From contig NZ_RQGD01000020.1 in assembly GCF_004770745.1 (NCBI RefSeq), forward strand, positions 62,001 to 126,000: 64,000 bases of DNA, read 5' to 3'. The notes under the pieces are model-generated. The model was not told the DNA's origin. It was given only the letters and a program-made list of their open reading frames with translations, and did not search any database. Source of the DNA: Leptospira ognonensis (GTDB taxonomy: Bacteria; Spirochaetota; Leptospiria; Leptospirales; Leptospiraceae). Numbering within the stretch: the stretch's first letter is position 1; the number at the start of each line of letters is the position of its first letter. Of this stretch, positions 27,915-38,700 are shown one piece after another. The position numbers and the translations under genes are program-made.

Positions 27915-28944
27915 GAGAAAATTTACATTGCCCTTATACATCCTTTTTTTGCTTCCAATCCTACTTGTCAACTGTAGAGCCAAGGATGTTGTCATTCCCG
28001 ACAATCCATATGCTTCTTGGAGCCTTCGTGAACCTGGATTGCAAAGAAGGTCTCTCAATTTCCCCTTAGGAGAGGAATGGGACGCACGGTCACAACCACT
28101 AGACCAAATGAGAAGAGAAACTCTCATTGCCATTAACGAGATTGATGGAATCAAAGATAGGCCTATTGCTTCGGATCATGCACAGGATTTTATTTCGAAA
28201 CTATCTGGAATTAAGAAATCATTCCCAGAAAAAGTAAACGAACAATTCAACAAGTATGTCTTTGCAATTTACTTCGTTAAAAATCTTGGTTCTTCAGCTT
28301 TATCGGGCATTATACGATACAATAAAGATCCCATCGGTGGCATTATCTTTATTGATACAGATTGGCTAGGTAAACCTGCAAACGAGTGGGCTACTGCCAA
28401 AGAGAAGACTGTTTTTTCTTTTGGTTCAGGTGAGGATTTGAAATTAGTATTGGAAAAGGAAGAAAACAATACCGTTTCGAATGCCCTCGCTTTTATTCTA
28501 TTACATGAGTTTGGTCATATCATATCCATTGTGGATAATGTAAGTCCTGACTATAGTTTACCAAAGCGAGACTTTCGCAGTTTTCCATTCTTCAAAGACA
28601 TTTGGCTTAGTGAAGTAGAGTCAGAACACGATAGTGAATTAACAGATAAGAAAAAGATAAAATTCTATTCCAAGGGGATGATTCCTTTTGGATCGGAAGG
28701 GATCAAACTTTATTCCGAACTTGAAGATACTCCCTTTGTTACACTCTATGCTTCTACAAATGCGGATGATACTTTTGCGGAGGCCTACGCTTCTTATGTT
28801 CACGTTGTCTTACAAGGTAAGCCATATGAAGTACATGCGATCAATGGTTCAGAAAGTAAGTTGATCTTCGAAAACGGAATCTCAAGAAGCAGTGGAAAAT
28901 CGCAGAGGCTCTTTCTGAATAAGATTTTTGGGATCAAAGAATAA
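27913..28944 (+). CDS. putative zinc-metalloprotease-like lipoprotein
   Basis: The protein has 343 residues. The lipoprotein signal ends at Cys21 (LLPILLVNC). A zincin-type helix is visible, AFILLHEFGHIISIVD (about 197-212), and an acidic helix further on, DDTFAEAYASYVHVVL (about 280-295), could supply the third zinc ligand as in gluzincins. It is probably located at the periplasmic or outer face. Substrate unknown. The start codon overlaps the divergent gene's start, so the promoter must lie inside that gene. Confidence 0.72.
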   Translation: MRKFTLPLYILFLLPILLVNCRAKDVVIPDNPYASWSLREPGLQRRSLNFPLGEEWDARSQPLDQMRRETLIAINEIDGIKDRPIASDHAQDFISKLSGIKKSFPEKVNEQFNKYVFAIYFVKNLGSSALSGIIRYNKDPIGGIIFIDTDWLGKPANEWATAKEKTVFSFGSGEDLKLVLEKEENNTVSNALAFILLHEFGHIISIVDNVSPDYSLPKRDFRSFPFFKDIWLSEVESEHDSELTDKKKIKFYSKGMIPFGSEGIKLYSELEDTPFVTLYASTNADDTFAEAYASYVHVVLQGKPYEVHAINGSESKLIFENGISRSSGKSQRLFLNKIFGIKE

Positions 28945-28967
28945 TTTTTATTTTTTTTTTACCAAAG

Positions 28968-30323
28968 GTGTTTCCCTTTTTTCGAATCGGAATCATTGTA
29001 TTCTTTTTTATTTCCGTGAGCATCTCACTCATTGCGCAAGCCTTACCGCTTGAGACCACAAAGGCGCAATCGAAGGCAAGCAAGGAAAGTGTTACGATCA
29101 TTACGAATACGGAAATTGTTTCCAATTTCATTTGGAGGGGAATTGACATAGGGGGAGATATGCTCCGTCGCAGAAATGGTGAAATGTATTCGAGCTACAC
29201 GTATTCGCCCGCATTGCAACCAACCATTGATATTTATTCTCCAAGTAAAAATTTTCAATTTCAAATGTTTGGAAGTTTCCAATTGCGAAATCGAGAGGAT
29301 CGGGACTCAGATCGTAGGCTGTTCCAAACAGGAAGCGGGGGTGTGGGTCCGAGTTATATCTCGGAGGAACCAAAATACTGGGATGCGTCAAATCAGGATC
29401 TCTGCGCCCAGAATATACAAACCCAAAGTACTGGAGCGATGCCAGATTACTCAACATGCGGAAGCCGCGTGCCAGGTAAAGATGTAACACCTACTACAGA
29501 ACCAAACGGTATGAGACGAGCGGATGGTTTATTTACTGCTTTTATTTATAATTTTGATGAATCTCGGCTTGGGAAAATATCTGCGGGTATCTGGTTTTAT
29601 AATACCTTTAATAAATCGCCTGCCTTTGCCATGTCTCCCTCCACACAAAATGGGAATCCTTATGCCTCAGGTGGAACGGGGACGCCCTATTCTCCGAATG
29701 TTTATAATTCCAATAATACCAATGCCATAACGAGGCTGTCCTGGCATGAATACTTTATTTTTTGGAAGCTCCCATTTTTAGAAAGTATCGAACCGACCTT
29801 TTCCATCTATACACAGTATTCAACAGATAATGGTGGTTACATGGCTGGAAAAAACTATCTTTCCTTGGCTATGGGTCATGAATTTAGAAAGGACCAGTTT
29901 TTCAGAATCCAACCATCGCTTCAGTTCGGATATGCCGCAGCGAACAATTTACTGGACAATCGAAATGGGATTCAAGATATCACCGGTGGATGGACCTTTT
30001 CTCTTGGTGATTTTTTTGCGCGTATCGTCGGTATATACCGACCCGATTTGTATATCTGGGATACGAACAATGCATATGGGTATGCAGGTGGTGATCCAAG
30101 CCGTGCGAGTTGGAATCGAACTTCGGAGGATGGACGGATACCTAACCCTGCTCGCATGTATGGCGCTGACAATACCTTCGTGCTCAATGCCATTGAAGGT
30201 TTAAATACCGGAAATGCAAGTGTCGATTCAGTTGCAAAATTATACCTACGAGAAAAGTATACATTACAAAAAATACCTCAGACGATTCTCTATTATTCTT
30301 TCGGAGTCACAAAATCCTTTTAG
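28968..30323 (+). CDS. hypothetical outer-membrane beta-barrel protein
   Basis: The protein has 451 residues from a GTG. A signal peptide (about 1-24, FFFISVSISLIAQA) is followed by a barrel-like sequence with the opening strand ITNTEIVSNFIWRGIDIGGD, a pattern seen in several outer-membrane proteins of unknown function. Many aromatic strands and long Gly/Asn/Pro-rich loops follow, and a terminal strand TILYYSFGVTKSF ends in Phe. It follows the metalloprotease-like gene by 23 bases, so the pair may be an operon. Confidence 0.78.
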   Translation: MFPFFRIGIIVFFFISVSISLIAQALPLETTKAQSKASKESVTIITNTEIVSNFIWRGIDIGGDMLRRRNGEMYSSYTYSPALQPTIDIYSPSKNFQFQMFGSFQLRNREDRDSDRRLFQTGSGGVGPSYISEEPKYWDASNQDLCAQNIQTQSTGAMPDYSTCGSRVPGKDVTPTTEPNGMRRADGLFTAFIYNFDESRLGKISAGIWFYNTFNKSPAFAMSPSTQNGNPYASGGTGTPYSPNVYNSNNTNAITRLSWHEYFIFWKLPFLESIEPTFSIYTQYSTDNGGYMAGKNYLSLAMGHEFRKDQFFRIQPSLQFGYAAANNLLDNRNGIQDITGGWTFSLGDFFARIVGIYRPDLYIWDTNNAYGYAGGDPSRASWNRTSEDGRIPNPARMYGADNTFVLNAIEGLNTGNASVDSVAKLYLREKYTLQKIPQTILYYSFGVTKSF

Positions 30324-30370
30324 GATGTTGATGCTTTTCGAATTTTTTTCTAAACAGAATCAAATTTTTT

Positions 30371-31399
30371 CTAACGAATATCTACCTTTCCGGAATTCGT
30401 GACCTCGCCAAAAACAAATGCGTTTTCTCCAAGTTCTCGTAACACCGAACATACCACTTCAGACGTGTTTGGCGAAACAACTAAAATATACCCTACTCCC
30501 ATATTGAAAGTTGAATACATATCATCCTTTGCAAGCTGATAGTCTTTCTCCAATTTTTTGAAGACATAGGATTCAGGGATTAGACTCGATTCTACTTTTA
30601 CGCCCATACCTTTTGGAAGGACACGTGGTATATTTTCGTGAAATCCGCCTCCCGTGATATGCACCATTCCTTTGATGGTGTGTTTTTCAATCAAGCTCAG
30701 CACTGACTTAACATAAATTTTCGTAGGTTTAAAAACATGGTCTTTGATAAATGTGAGGTCATCCCCGGAGGGGAGTCGATTGTCCTTTAGTAATAGTTTT
30801 CGAATTAAGGAAAATCCATTGCTATGTGGCCCCGAGGAAGCAAGGCCAATGACTTTATCACCGGGAAGGATCGTCTTTCCATCAATCATTTTATCTTTTT
30901 CAACGACACCGACGACGAATCCTGCAAGATCATATTCATCCTCTCCCATTGTTCCTGGATGCTCCGCAGTCTCGCCGCCAACTAACGAACAATCTGCTTG
31001 GTGGCAGCCATCAACGATTCCAGAAACGATCTGTTCCATTTTTTGGACATTCAATTTGCCACAAGCTATATAATCCTGAAAAAAGAGCGGCTTGCCGCCG
31101 TTTACTAAAATATCATTCACACACATGGCGACCAAATCGATGCCAATGGTATTATGTGTATCGAGTAATCTAGCAATTTCCAACTTAGTTCCCACCCCAT
31201 CGGTCCCCGATAAAAGAATGGGCGTTTGGTAAGATTTTAAAAAACTCACATCATAACACGCTGCAAATCCTCCAAGACCACCTAACACATTTTTTGAATG
31301 GGTTGTTGCGACATTTTTTTTTATTCGTTGGACGAAGGCTTGGCCCTTCTCGGTATCTACACCAGCTTCTTTGTAAGAGAGATTGATATTTTCAGACAT
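30371..31399 (-). CDS. purM: phosphoribosylformylglycinamidine cyclo-ligase
   Basis: The protein has 342 residues, normal length. The AIR-synthetase blocks are VLGGLGGFAACYDV, LLSGTDGVGTKLEIA, VNDILVNGGKPLFFQDYIACGKL, GGETAEHPG and GMVHITGGGFHENIPR. It makes aminoimidazole ribotide in purine synthesis. It is the last gene of the minus-strand group htrA-aminotransferase-murI-purM, and its ATG overlaps the murI end by 8 bases. Confidence 0.96.
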   Translation of the reverse strand: MSENINLSYKEAGVDTEKGQAFVQRIKKNVATTHSKNVLGGLGGFAACYDVSFLKSYQTPILLSGTDGVGTKLEIARLLDTHNTIGIDLVAMCVNDILVNGGKPLFFQDYIACGKLNVQKMEQIVSGIVDGCHQADCSLVGGETAEHPGTMGEDEYDLAGFVVGVVEKDKMIDGKTILPGDKVIGLASSGPHSNGFSLIRKLLLKDNRLPSGDDLTFIKDHVFKPTKIYVKSVLSLIEKHTIKGMVHITGGGFHENIPRVLPKGMGVKVESSLIPESYVFKKLEKDYQLAKDDMYSTFNMGVGYILVVSPNTSEVVCSVLRELGENAFVFGEVTNSGKVDIR

Positions 31400-32192
31400 G
31401 AGAGCTTTTTCCTAGTTGGTGATTTACAGAAATGGAGAAAGAATTTGAAAATTGAGAAGCGATATCTTCTGTCACGGAGATATAGTGGGAATCGCAAGAA
31501 TTTAAAATGATATCCAAAGTATTACCCTCTGTTCCATTTAGGTTGAGTATTTTTTTCATGTGTAATGCAGTGCCTTGGTTGCCATCGTATATTTTCGCAT
31601 TCGGATAATGTGATAAAATTTTTTCTTTTAAAAATACGTAATGAGTGCATCCCAAAACAAAAATATTTGTCTCTTCTATCACTCCTTTTAGAATCGAATT
31701 TAAAAATTCCCATGCTTTTTCCCATTCACCTAGATCTATAAGTCTTGCAAGGCCTTCACAAGGAACGGGTAAGTAGGTGTTATGTGAACCTAACTGTTCG
31801 ATTAGATTTTTAAATTTTTCTTCTTTTAAAGTGAGTTCTGTGGCAAATACTGCAATTGGTTTCCCTGGATTCGCAAGAGTAGCTGGTTTCACTGCTGGCT
31901 CCATTCCAAAAATAGGAATGCTATGATTTTGTCTTAAGAATTGAGCGGCGGCTGAAGTTGCGGAATTACATGCAAACAAAACGGCATCTACCTGTTTTTC
32001 CAACAAAAATTCAAAAGATTTTATCGATATCTCAAGAACCTTCTCCTTGGTTAGTTTTCCATACGGGCCGTTGTCTAAGTCTGCATAGTAAATGAAATGT
32101 GATCCTGCGGTCTCAAGCCAAATGGTTTTTAAAACAGACAGCCCGCCGAGACCAGAGTCAAAAAGTCCGATACGTTTCTTGCCAGCTAACAC
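31392..32192 (-). CDS. murI: glutamate racemase
   Basis: The protein has 266 residues from a GTG. It carries IGLFDSGLGGLSVLKTI, the first catalytic cysteine in LFACNSATSAA, and the second in VLGCTHYVFLKEKI, which together define MurI. It supplies D-glutamate for peptidoglycan. It is encoded 5 bases after the aminotransferase and overlaps purM. Confidence 0.95.
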   Translation of the reverse strand: MLAGKKRIGLFDSGLGGLSVLKTIWLETAGSHFIYYADLDNGPYGKLTKEKVLEISIKSFEFLLEKQVDAVLFACNSATSAAAQFLRQNHSIPIFGMEPAVKPATLANPGKPIAVFATELTLKEEKFKNLIEQLGSHNTYLPVPCEGLARLIDLGEWEKAWEFLNSILKGVIEETNIFVLGCTHYVFLKEKILSHYPNAKIYDGNQGTALHMKKILNLNGTEGNTLDIILNSCDSHYISVTEDIASQFSNSFSISVNHQLGKSSHV

Positions 32193-32197
32193 AGATA

Positions 32198-33499
32198 TTA
32201 TGAACCTAAATATTTCCGAATGGAATCTGCAAGAGTATCATAAATCCACTTGAATTTGGCAGGATCTTCTTCTAAAAGCGTAACTCTAAAACCATTTCGT
32301 GTGCAACAAAAGGAACTTAACGGCACTACACATATCCCTGTAGAGGCAAGTAGATGTAACACAAATCTTCTATCTAAGGCCGCTTTTGCAAGAAGAGGTT
32401 CGACATATTTCTTTACCTCCTCGTTTGGAATAGGCAATGTCATATCGTCTTTTAAAGCACCATCATCAAATAAAACGGTTAGGTAAAATGCACCCTTTGG
32501 TTCGATCACTTTTACACCACGTATACCCGCGAATGAAAGTGTCGCATTATGGGCTCTCAATTTGAATTTTTCATTTCTTTCTTTGAGATGAGGCAAAAAT
32601 CTTGGATGTGAATAAACCCTTGGAATAGAAAGCTGAGGCAATGTCGTTGAACAAACTTCTAACATCTTTGCATCTAGCAAACTTTTGATATATCTTTCAA
32701 AAACTGGATCATTTTTTCGATTGAAAATTTCTAACCAGCCGCATCTAGCACCTGGCCAAGGAAATTCTTTGGAGATAGACCTGAGGGCAAAGCCACATAC
32801 CTTATCCCCAATAACCTCCGATAGATGGACCGAGCCCCATTCTGAATAATTTACATGGGCATAGGTTTCATCACAAATAAGTATAATATCATATTTCTCA
32901 CATATCTTAACGATCTCGCGCATGACATCCTTAGAATAAACTGCGCCAGTTGGATTATCAGGATTGATCAGTAAGATTCCGGCAATGGAATCATTGTATT
33001 TTATTTTATTTTCTATATCTTCAAGATCAGGCATCCAATCATTATTTGGATTTAGATCATAAGTTAGATGCTCATATCCAGAGTGTGCGGCTTCCGCAGA
33101 AGAAAGAGTAGAATACGCTGGCGATGGTCCGAGTATCCTTGCTTCTCTTCTCATAAATCCAAAAATTTTTGCAACCGCATCGCCTAGGCCATTAAAGAAA
33201 AGGATGTCGTCAGAAGTGATTTGTGCACCACCTCTTTCATTCACTCTCTCACTTAAAAACTTTCTTGTGCCTTCATCACCTTGCGTTGCCGTGTAAGCCC
33301 ATGAAACATTTTCCTGAACTAATTCTTGTACGATGGACTTCATCCAATCGGGGACGGACTCTCCCTTCTGGATAGGATCTCCAATATTTTCCCAGGTGAT
33401 GGGCACACCCAGAGCTTGGATTTTTTTTGCAATTCCGACAATTTGGCGGATTTCATAAATCAGTGCGTCTGCACCTGAATGTACAATGTTTCTTCTCAT
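32198..33499 (-). CDS. class I/II pyridoxal-phosphate aminotransferase
   Basis: The protein has 433 residues. It shows the aminotransferase I/II pattern: ENIGDPIQKGESVPDW, the cofactor region with GLGDAVAKIF, LLINPDNPTGAVYSKDVMREI, LICDETYAHV, and the lysine candidate in RSISKEFPWPGARCGW. It probably transfers amino groups between glutamate and a 2-oxo acid; the exact substrate cannot be read from the sequence. It lies in an operon with htrA and murI. Confidence 0.88.
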   Translation of the reverse strand: MRRNIVHSGADALIYEIRQIVGIAKKIQALGVPITWENIGDPIQKGESVPDWMKSIVQELVQENVSWAYTATQGDEGTRKFLSERVNERGGAQITSDDILFFNGLGDAVAKIFGFMRREARILGPSPAYSTLSSAEAAHSGYEHLTYDLNPNNDWMPDLEDIENKIKYNDSIAGILLINPDNPTGAVYSKDVMREIVKICEKYDIILICDETYAHVNYSEWGSVHLSEVIGDKVCGFALRSISKEFPWPGARCGWLEIFNRKNDPVFERYIKSLLDAKMLEVCSTTLPQLSIPRVYSHPRFLPHLKERNEKFKLRAHNATLSFAGIRGVKVIEPKGAFYLTVLFDDGALKDDMTLPIPNEEVKKYVEPLLAKAALDRRFVLHLLASTGICVVPLSSFCCTRNGFRVTLLEEDPAKFKWIYDTLADSIRKYLGS

Positions 33500-33513
33500 G
33501 ATGGTTACTGAAC

Positions 33514-34641
33514 TTATTTCCCTTTGCGGTAGCTAAGCTCCACTAAAGGGATGGATAATTCCAACTCTTGGGCCTCCCTCAATATCTTCAACCGTAAGAC
33601 TCCACCGAGTCCTACCAGCCCGACCTGCTCCCTCAGATCATTGATATTGCGGACCGTCATCGCGTTGGCAGCCAGTATAAAATCATACCTATGCAGACCG
33701 CCTTTCTCCGCGGAGGAGGCAGGTTCAATATCGTATACGAGCACTCCGATGGCTTCCTTGGGGATGCCTAGGGACTTTCTATGGTCCGGGAGGGGGATGG
33801 TAGCCATCACACCTAGGGTCGCAGGGCGTATGTTTTGACCGACATTCTGCTCGATTTGTCGCAAAACTTTCTTGGCATAATTGATCGGAATGGCAAATCC
33901 AATGCCTGCACTCGCCCCTGTGCTGGAACGTATCATTCGATTGATTCCGATCACTTCCCCATAAATATTCAATAGTGGGCCACCACTCGATCCTGGGTTG
34001 ATCGCCGTATCAGTTTGGATGTGTGTTTGGCCTGTCTCATCCAAGTCTTCACGGGATTTTGTAGAGACAACTCCGACCGTAAATGTTTTTTCCAGACCGT
34101 AGGGTGATCCAACGGCGATGGCCCAATCCCCTACTTCAATCTCATCAGAATTGCCCAGGAAGGCAGGAACAAATTTGTCATCGCTTGGAATTTTGAGAAG
34201 GGCAATGTCAGCACGCTCGTGGCTTCCTACATACCTTGCGGGAAAAATTCTTCCATCAGGCATGATGATTTCTATGATTTCTGCATCTCTAATGACATGG
34301 TAATTTGTCACAACAAAACCGCGTTCATCGATGACAAAACCACTGCCGAGAGAGGAAATTCTTTCGTCCTTCGTCTCACCGAACGCATACGGATGGAAAA
34401 TCATCTCTGTTTTTTTGGTCCGGATGGAGACGACAAATTCTTGCGCGACTCTGTAAACATTGCGAAAGCTATTTTGTAATTGGATGGCTTGATTTTGTTT
34501 GCTCGCGGAGATCGGCTTTGGCGTGGCAAATAATTTAGTAACACTAGATCTTATCTCAGGAAAAAAAAGTACAAACAAAAGAAAGAAAAGAAGGCTGAAG
34601 TTAAGGTAGACGACTGTTGGAATCGAGTATTTTCTTTCCAT
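33514..34641 (-). CDS. HtrA/DegP-type periplasmic serine protease
   Basis: The protein has 375 residues. An N-terminal anchor (about 9-28) precedes a trypsin-like domain with catalytic His in VVTNYHVIRDA, Asp in ERADIALLKI and Ser in NPGSSGGPLLN. One PDZ domain follows (about 272-365, GVLVYDIEPASSAEKGGLHRYDFILAAN), as in DegS-type proteases. It acts in envelope stress. It heads the htrA-aminotransferase-murI-purM group. The start is 3 bases from the divergent aminopeptidase-like gene. Confidence 0.93.
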   Translation of the reverse strand: MERKYSIPTVVYLNFSLLFFLLFVLFFPEIRSSVTKLFATPKPISASKQNQAIQLQNSFRNVYRVAQEFVVSIRTKKTEMIFHPYAFGETKDERISSLGSGFVIDERGFVVTNYHVIRDAEIIEIIMPDGRIFPARYVGSHERADIALLKIPSDDKFVPAFLGNSDEIEVGDWAIAVGSPYGLEKTFTVGVVSTKSREDLDETGQTHIQTDTAINPGSSGGPLLNIYGEVIGINRMIRSSTGASAGIGFAIPINYAKKVLRQIEQNVGQNIRPATLGVMATIPLPDHRKSLGIPKEAIGVLVYDIEPASSAEKGGLHRYDFILAANAMTVRNINDLREQVGLVGLGGVLRLKILREAQELELSIPLVELSYRKGK

Positions 34642-34644
34642 AGA

Positions 34645-35736
34645 ATGCTGATCTCCCCACCATGCTCCCCCTCTCTTCTCTTATGTCGAACCAAAAAGGC
34701 ATTTCTCAAACTCCTGGCACTTTGCCTGATCTTTAGCTTTCTAGGCTGCATCCCGTATTTATTTCATGTCGGCTCAGAGCAAGGTAGAATCCTCTGGCAC
34801 AGACAAAAAATTGAAAATATCATTTTGGAAAACAAACTAGAGGAAGACTCACTTCAAAAGTTAAGATTGATAACAAAAGTTAGAGAGTATGCGATCTCCA
34901 AACTCGCATTAAATGAAAAGGGAGGATTCAAATACTTTACCAAACTAAATCGCGAAGCGATCGGATGGAATGTCAGTGCCTCCGAGCCATTGTCATTCAC
35001 CTCTTATACCTGGTGGTTTCCGATTGCGGGAACAGTGCCCTATAAGGGTTTTTTTGATAAAGAGTACGCAATCGAATTAGAAAATGAATTAAAAAATCAA
35101 GGACTTGATACCCGTATTCGAGTCATAGGTGGCTATTCTACTCTTGGTTGGTTCTCAGATCCTGTGCTATCTCCACAACTAAAATGGGATGAACATTTGC
35201 TAGTTGGTCTCGTATTCCATGAGATGGCTCACGCAACTGTTTATTTACCTGGAGATAGCGATCTGAATGAGTCCTATGCAAGTTTTGTAGAAGAAAAGGG
35301 TGTTGAAAGTTACTACTTAGAAACAGAAGGCACCAAAAGTAAGTCCTTGGAAAAAATTTATAAAGAGAAGGAATCCAAAAAGCAATCTTTGTTTTTATTA
35401 AAAAAATATGCCAGAATGCTTGATCAAGTATACAATTCTAATTTGTCATCCGAGGAAAAACTAAAGTCTAAAAAGGAAATCATCCATGCTTTTAAGGAAG
35501 AGATATTGAAAATAGGAATCATTTCCGAAAAAAAAACTGAAGAGTTTCGAAAACGGGAATGGAACAACGAGGACTTTCTTGGTTTTCTGCGCTATCATTC
35601 CGGCGTAAAAGGTTTCGAGACAATCTTTCAAAATGTGAATCGTGATTTCAAAACCTTTCATGCAGAGATCAAAAAGTTATTTGATTTATCTCCTGAAGAA
35701 AGAAAAAGCTTCCTTACTCCCGAAGAAGACTTTTAG
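34645..35736 (+). CDS. predicted aminopeptidase (COG4324) lipoprotein
   Basis: The protein has 363 residues. A long basic leader precedes a lipoprotein signal ending at Cys35 (LCLIFSFLGC). The zinc-peptidase motif is LLVGLVFHEMAHATVYLPGD (about 190-209), followed by NESYASFVEEKGVESY with the third ligand Glu. The GGYSTLGWFSDPVL block is typical of the COG4324 family. Charged coiled helices fill the C-terminal half. The substrate is unknown; peptide trimming in the envelope is inferred. Confidence 0.85.
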   Translation: MLISPPCSPSLLLCRTKKAFLKLLALCLIFSFLGCIPYLFHVGSEQGRILWHRQKIENIILENKLEEDSLQKLRLITKVREYAISKLALNEKGGFKYFTKLNREAIGWNVSASEPLSFTSYTWWFPIAGTVPYKGFFDKEYAIELENELKNQGLDTRIRVIGGYSTLGWFSDPVLSPQLKWDEHLLVGLVFHEMAHATVYLPGDSDLNESYASFVEEKGVESYYLETEGTKSKSLEKIYKEKESKKQSLFLLKKYARMLDQVYNSNLSSEEKLKSKKEIIHAFKEEILKIGIISEKKTEEFRKREWNNEDFLGFLRYHSGVKGFETIFQNVNRDFKTFHAEIKKLFDLSPEERKSFLTPEEDF

Positions 35737-35739
35737 CAT

Positions 35740-38700
35740 TTAATTGTCCTCTATGATAGCACTTGTGTAAAGTCGATATCCAGTCCAATACCGATCCTCA
35801 GGAGACTCAACTCTTGCTGCTTCTTTGGCCTCATCAAGACGGACTTGGATGGGTTTACGTCCTTCAAATTTCTCAAAAAAACGTTTTGTAAATTTTATAT
35901 TATGGGAACCAGTCTGAATTCCCGAATGAAGCAAATACAAATCTTGAACATTCGTTCCAACAAAATAACTAAGGTTAAAGAAATCATTTGAATAAAAAGT
36001 TTTCTCGCCTAATTTATTGTTCGCAAAATAAGTCATTCCTCTCTTAGCATTTAAGGAAATTTTCCCTATAGGGGAATCTGCATATTCTACAAAACTATTT
36101 TGATTCCAATCAATTTTCTGATTATCTATATTTGTTGACTTATTCTCTCTTTTTGCTCCCAATTCCCAAGCGATTAAATCTAATCTAATTTTTTCGTCTG
36201 GCCCGAGCTTAGTTGAATCGTAATTCAAACCTGGCACTCCGTCATAAACATCAATTTTCGATTTCTTCAAGAAAGGATTATCAATAAAATTTGAAATCGA
36301 TGAAACGTGGTAAAGTTCGATGTCTGGGAAATTGATCGGTACCTTAGCGTGAAACCCACTCACATATAAATAATGTCGTCTACCTTTCGCTAAACGAATC
36401 GAATTCCTATATCTGTCGGAGACGGAATCTCTAAGGAGAGTCTCAAGCCCTCCTAATTCTGATGCCACAAAATATCGCAATACGTCTCGGGTAACCTCTT
36501 TATTATCTACGAATAATTCGCGACCACTTGATTTATTTTCCATAAAACTCAAAGTATATGTTTTTTTACCGACATCAATCAAGGCAGTTAGCTCTTGATT
36601 TTTCGGAAGTCGTTTCTTTAGTCTCTCGCTATATAGATCAAATCTGGGCAAATCCCTGATAAATACCTTCTCACCGAAATAACGTTCACTATATGATCCC
36701 AATCTATCTCTAGCAATGGCCACATCGAAAAAAGTTTCTGAAGAGTTTTTTTGTAATGATTGCTTGAGCATATATAGAAAAACAAAATCAAGCTCTGTTC
36801 TGAGATTCTCACTTAAGTATTCACTTTTTAGAGTTTTCATTAGTTCATTAAGTAAGGGAATATAATTTTCAGGGGAACTCGATTTTATCTTTGGATAGAG
36901 CGATGATATCTCGCTTTTAAAATAATAATCATCCGGATTTCCCTTTTCAAAAATATAACTAGTCTTATACTTTAAATTAGTATAGTAATCATCTAAAAAT
37001 GAATTTCCAAATCCGATATCTTCATATTCTTTTTCAAATTGCGTTATCAATTCATCAGCAGCCTCAATCTCACCGCGTAGATATAATTTTTCTGCTTGTA
37101 GTAAACGAAAAGTCAAAGCACGCATAGGTCTTTTCTCCGACGTCTCTTCTTTTAAAAGTAAACTAATAAGAGCATTAACCTCATTTTTCTTTTGCAGTTC
37201 AATTGATCTCTTTAACAACGAAAACATGAGTGTCCGATTCAAATGGGATAACTTTTCAAGTACGGACGAGCCAGAAGTAAGATATTCTGGAGTGAGCATT
37301 AATGGATCAAAATATCCTTTGTTCTGTTGGTCTTTCCACCCTTCATACATTTTCTTTCGATACAAATCATAGATTGAATCAGCATATCCGAATTTCGTAA
37401 ATTCCCTGGAGTATATTTTCTGATCATATTCTTTCCAAAGCTTGCGAAAACCCAGGCTATAAGCTGACGTTGACGTTAGGTTCGTTAAATGAATTCCTTT
37501 ATCACCAAATAACAATCCTTTATGAAATAAAATTTCTAGTTCCCTATTCTTTGTTATATTCTTCTCTTTTGGAGTCTTTGCAAATTGATAAGATCTGGAC
37601 AGTTCTTTCTCGGCCTCCTTAAACAAATAATTCTGAATATAAAGAGTACCCAGGCGATAAGATTGTATGAATTGATCTTCATTTGATTCGAGTTCCGCGC
37701 GTGCTTTATTAAACTCTGCAATTTTACTTACTTTTCCAAATCTAAGACTTGTATAAAATTGAAACGCTTTTGCATATAGAACTCCGGAGGATCCTTGCCA
37801 GGATTGTTTCAATTTTTCACATTCTCGTATATCTTTATCGCTATAACAGCTTACGAAATATTGGTATCGAATCCTATTCTGCAAATCATCCTCGTTATAT
37901 TTTTTCAATAACGGTTCATAAAAAACATGCTTTGCAATTGAAGGGAATAACTCAACTTTCAAATTCGCTAGTTTTAATTCCAACTCAGGAAGACGAGGAT
38001 CTGAGTTTTCGAGCAAGGTAGATGCCGTATAATACTGATTATATGCTTCCGTGTAATCCTTATCCTTTTCAAATAGAGAACCTTTCTTCAAAAACTCTTC
38101 TAAGCGAGCTTTTAGGTTACCCTTCCCCTCATTACTTTGCCAATTTCCGAAAAGATAAACAGATGGATTGCGATTCAAAGAAGTTAGATCTGGCTTACCA
38201 GAGAGTAAAGCGTTCTCAACATCCTTCGAGGAATAGGATACTAAATTCTGGATGCGTTTAGATCTCAATACCTCGTATAAGTAGCCAAGACGATTCCAGT
38301 CAGACTGAGCTTTCATTTCATCAGAATGTAAACCAACGATAGATATTTCGGATCCTGATGTGGAAAAAATCTCTCTCAGTGGTAATCTTTGTGATATTTC
38401 ATCCCCAAACAAACTTCCGCTCATTTTTCTTAACTTCGAGGATACTAAAATATCTGTATCATATAACAACGAACCGAGTTCATCAGTTGGAGGTATCCTT
38501 ACATTTGAAGAGGAGGATTCAATTTTCTTATCCGCCAATAATGTGGTCCATTTCCAATTGCGTTCGTTCTTTTCATCAAAAAGTTTTACATGGCTTCTAT
38601 CAAAAATAAATGAAATCGATTTACCATCGAGGAGTAGGAATTTTTGTATCTCGTCAACATCTGCCTTGGAAAAATCAGAACCTATACCTTGAACGAAAAT

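Noticed and set aside
27531..28154. A 207-codon version of the membrane-anchored protein gene.
   Set aside because: The extension is antisense to the metalloprotease-like lipoprotein gene, whose signal peptide and motifs support it as the real coding strand.
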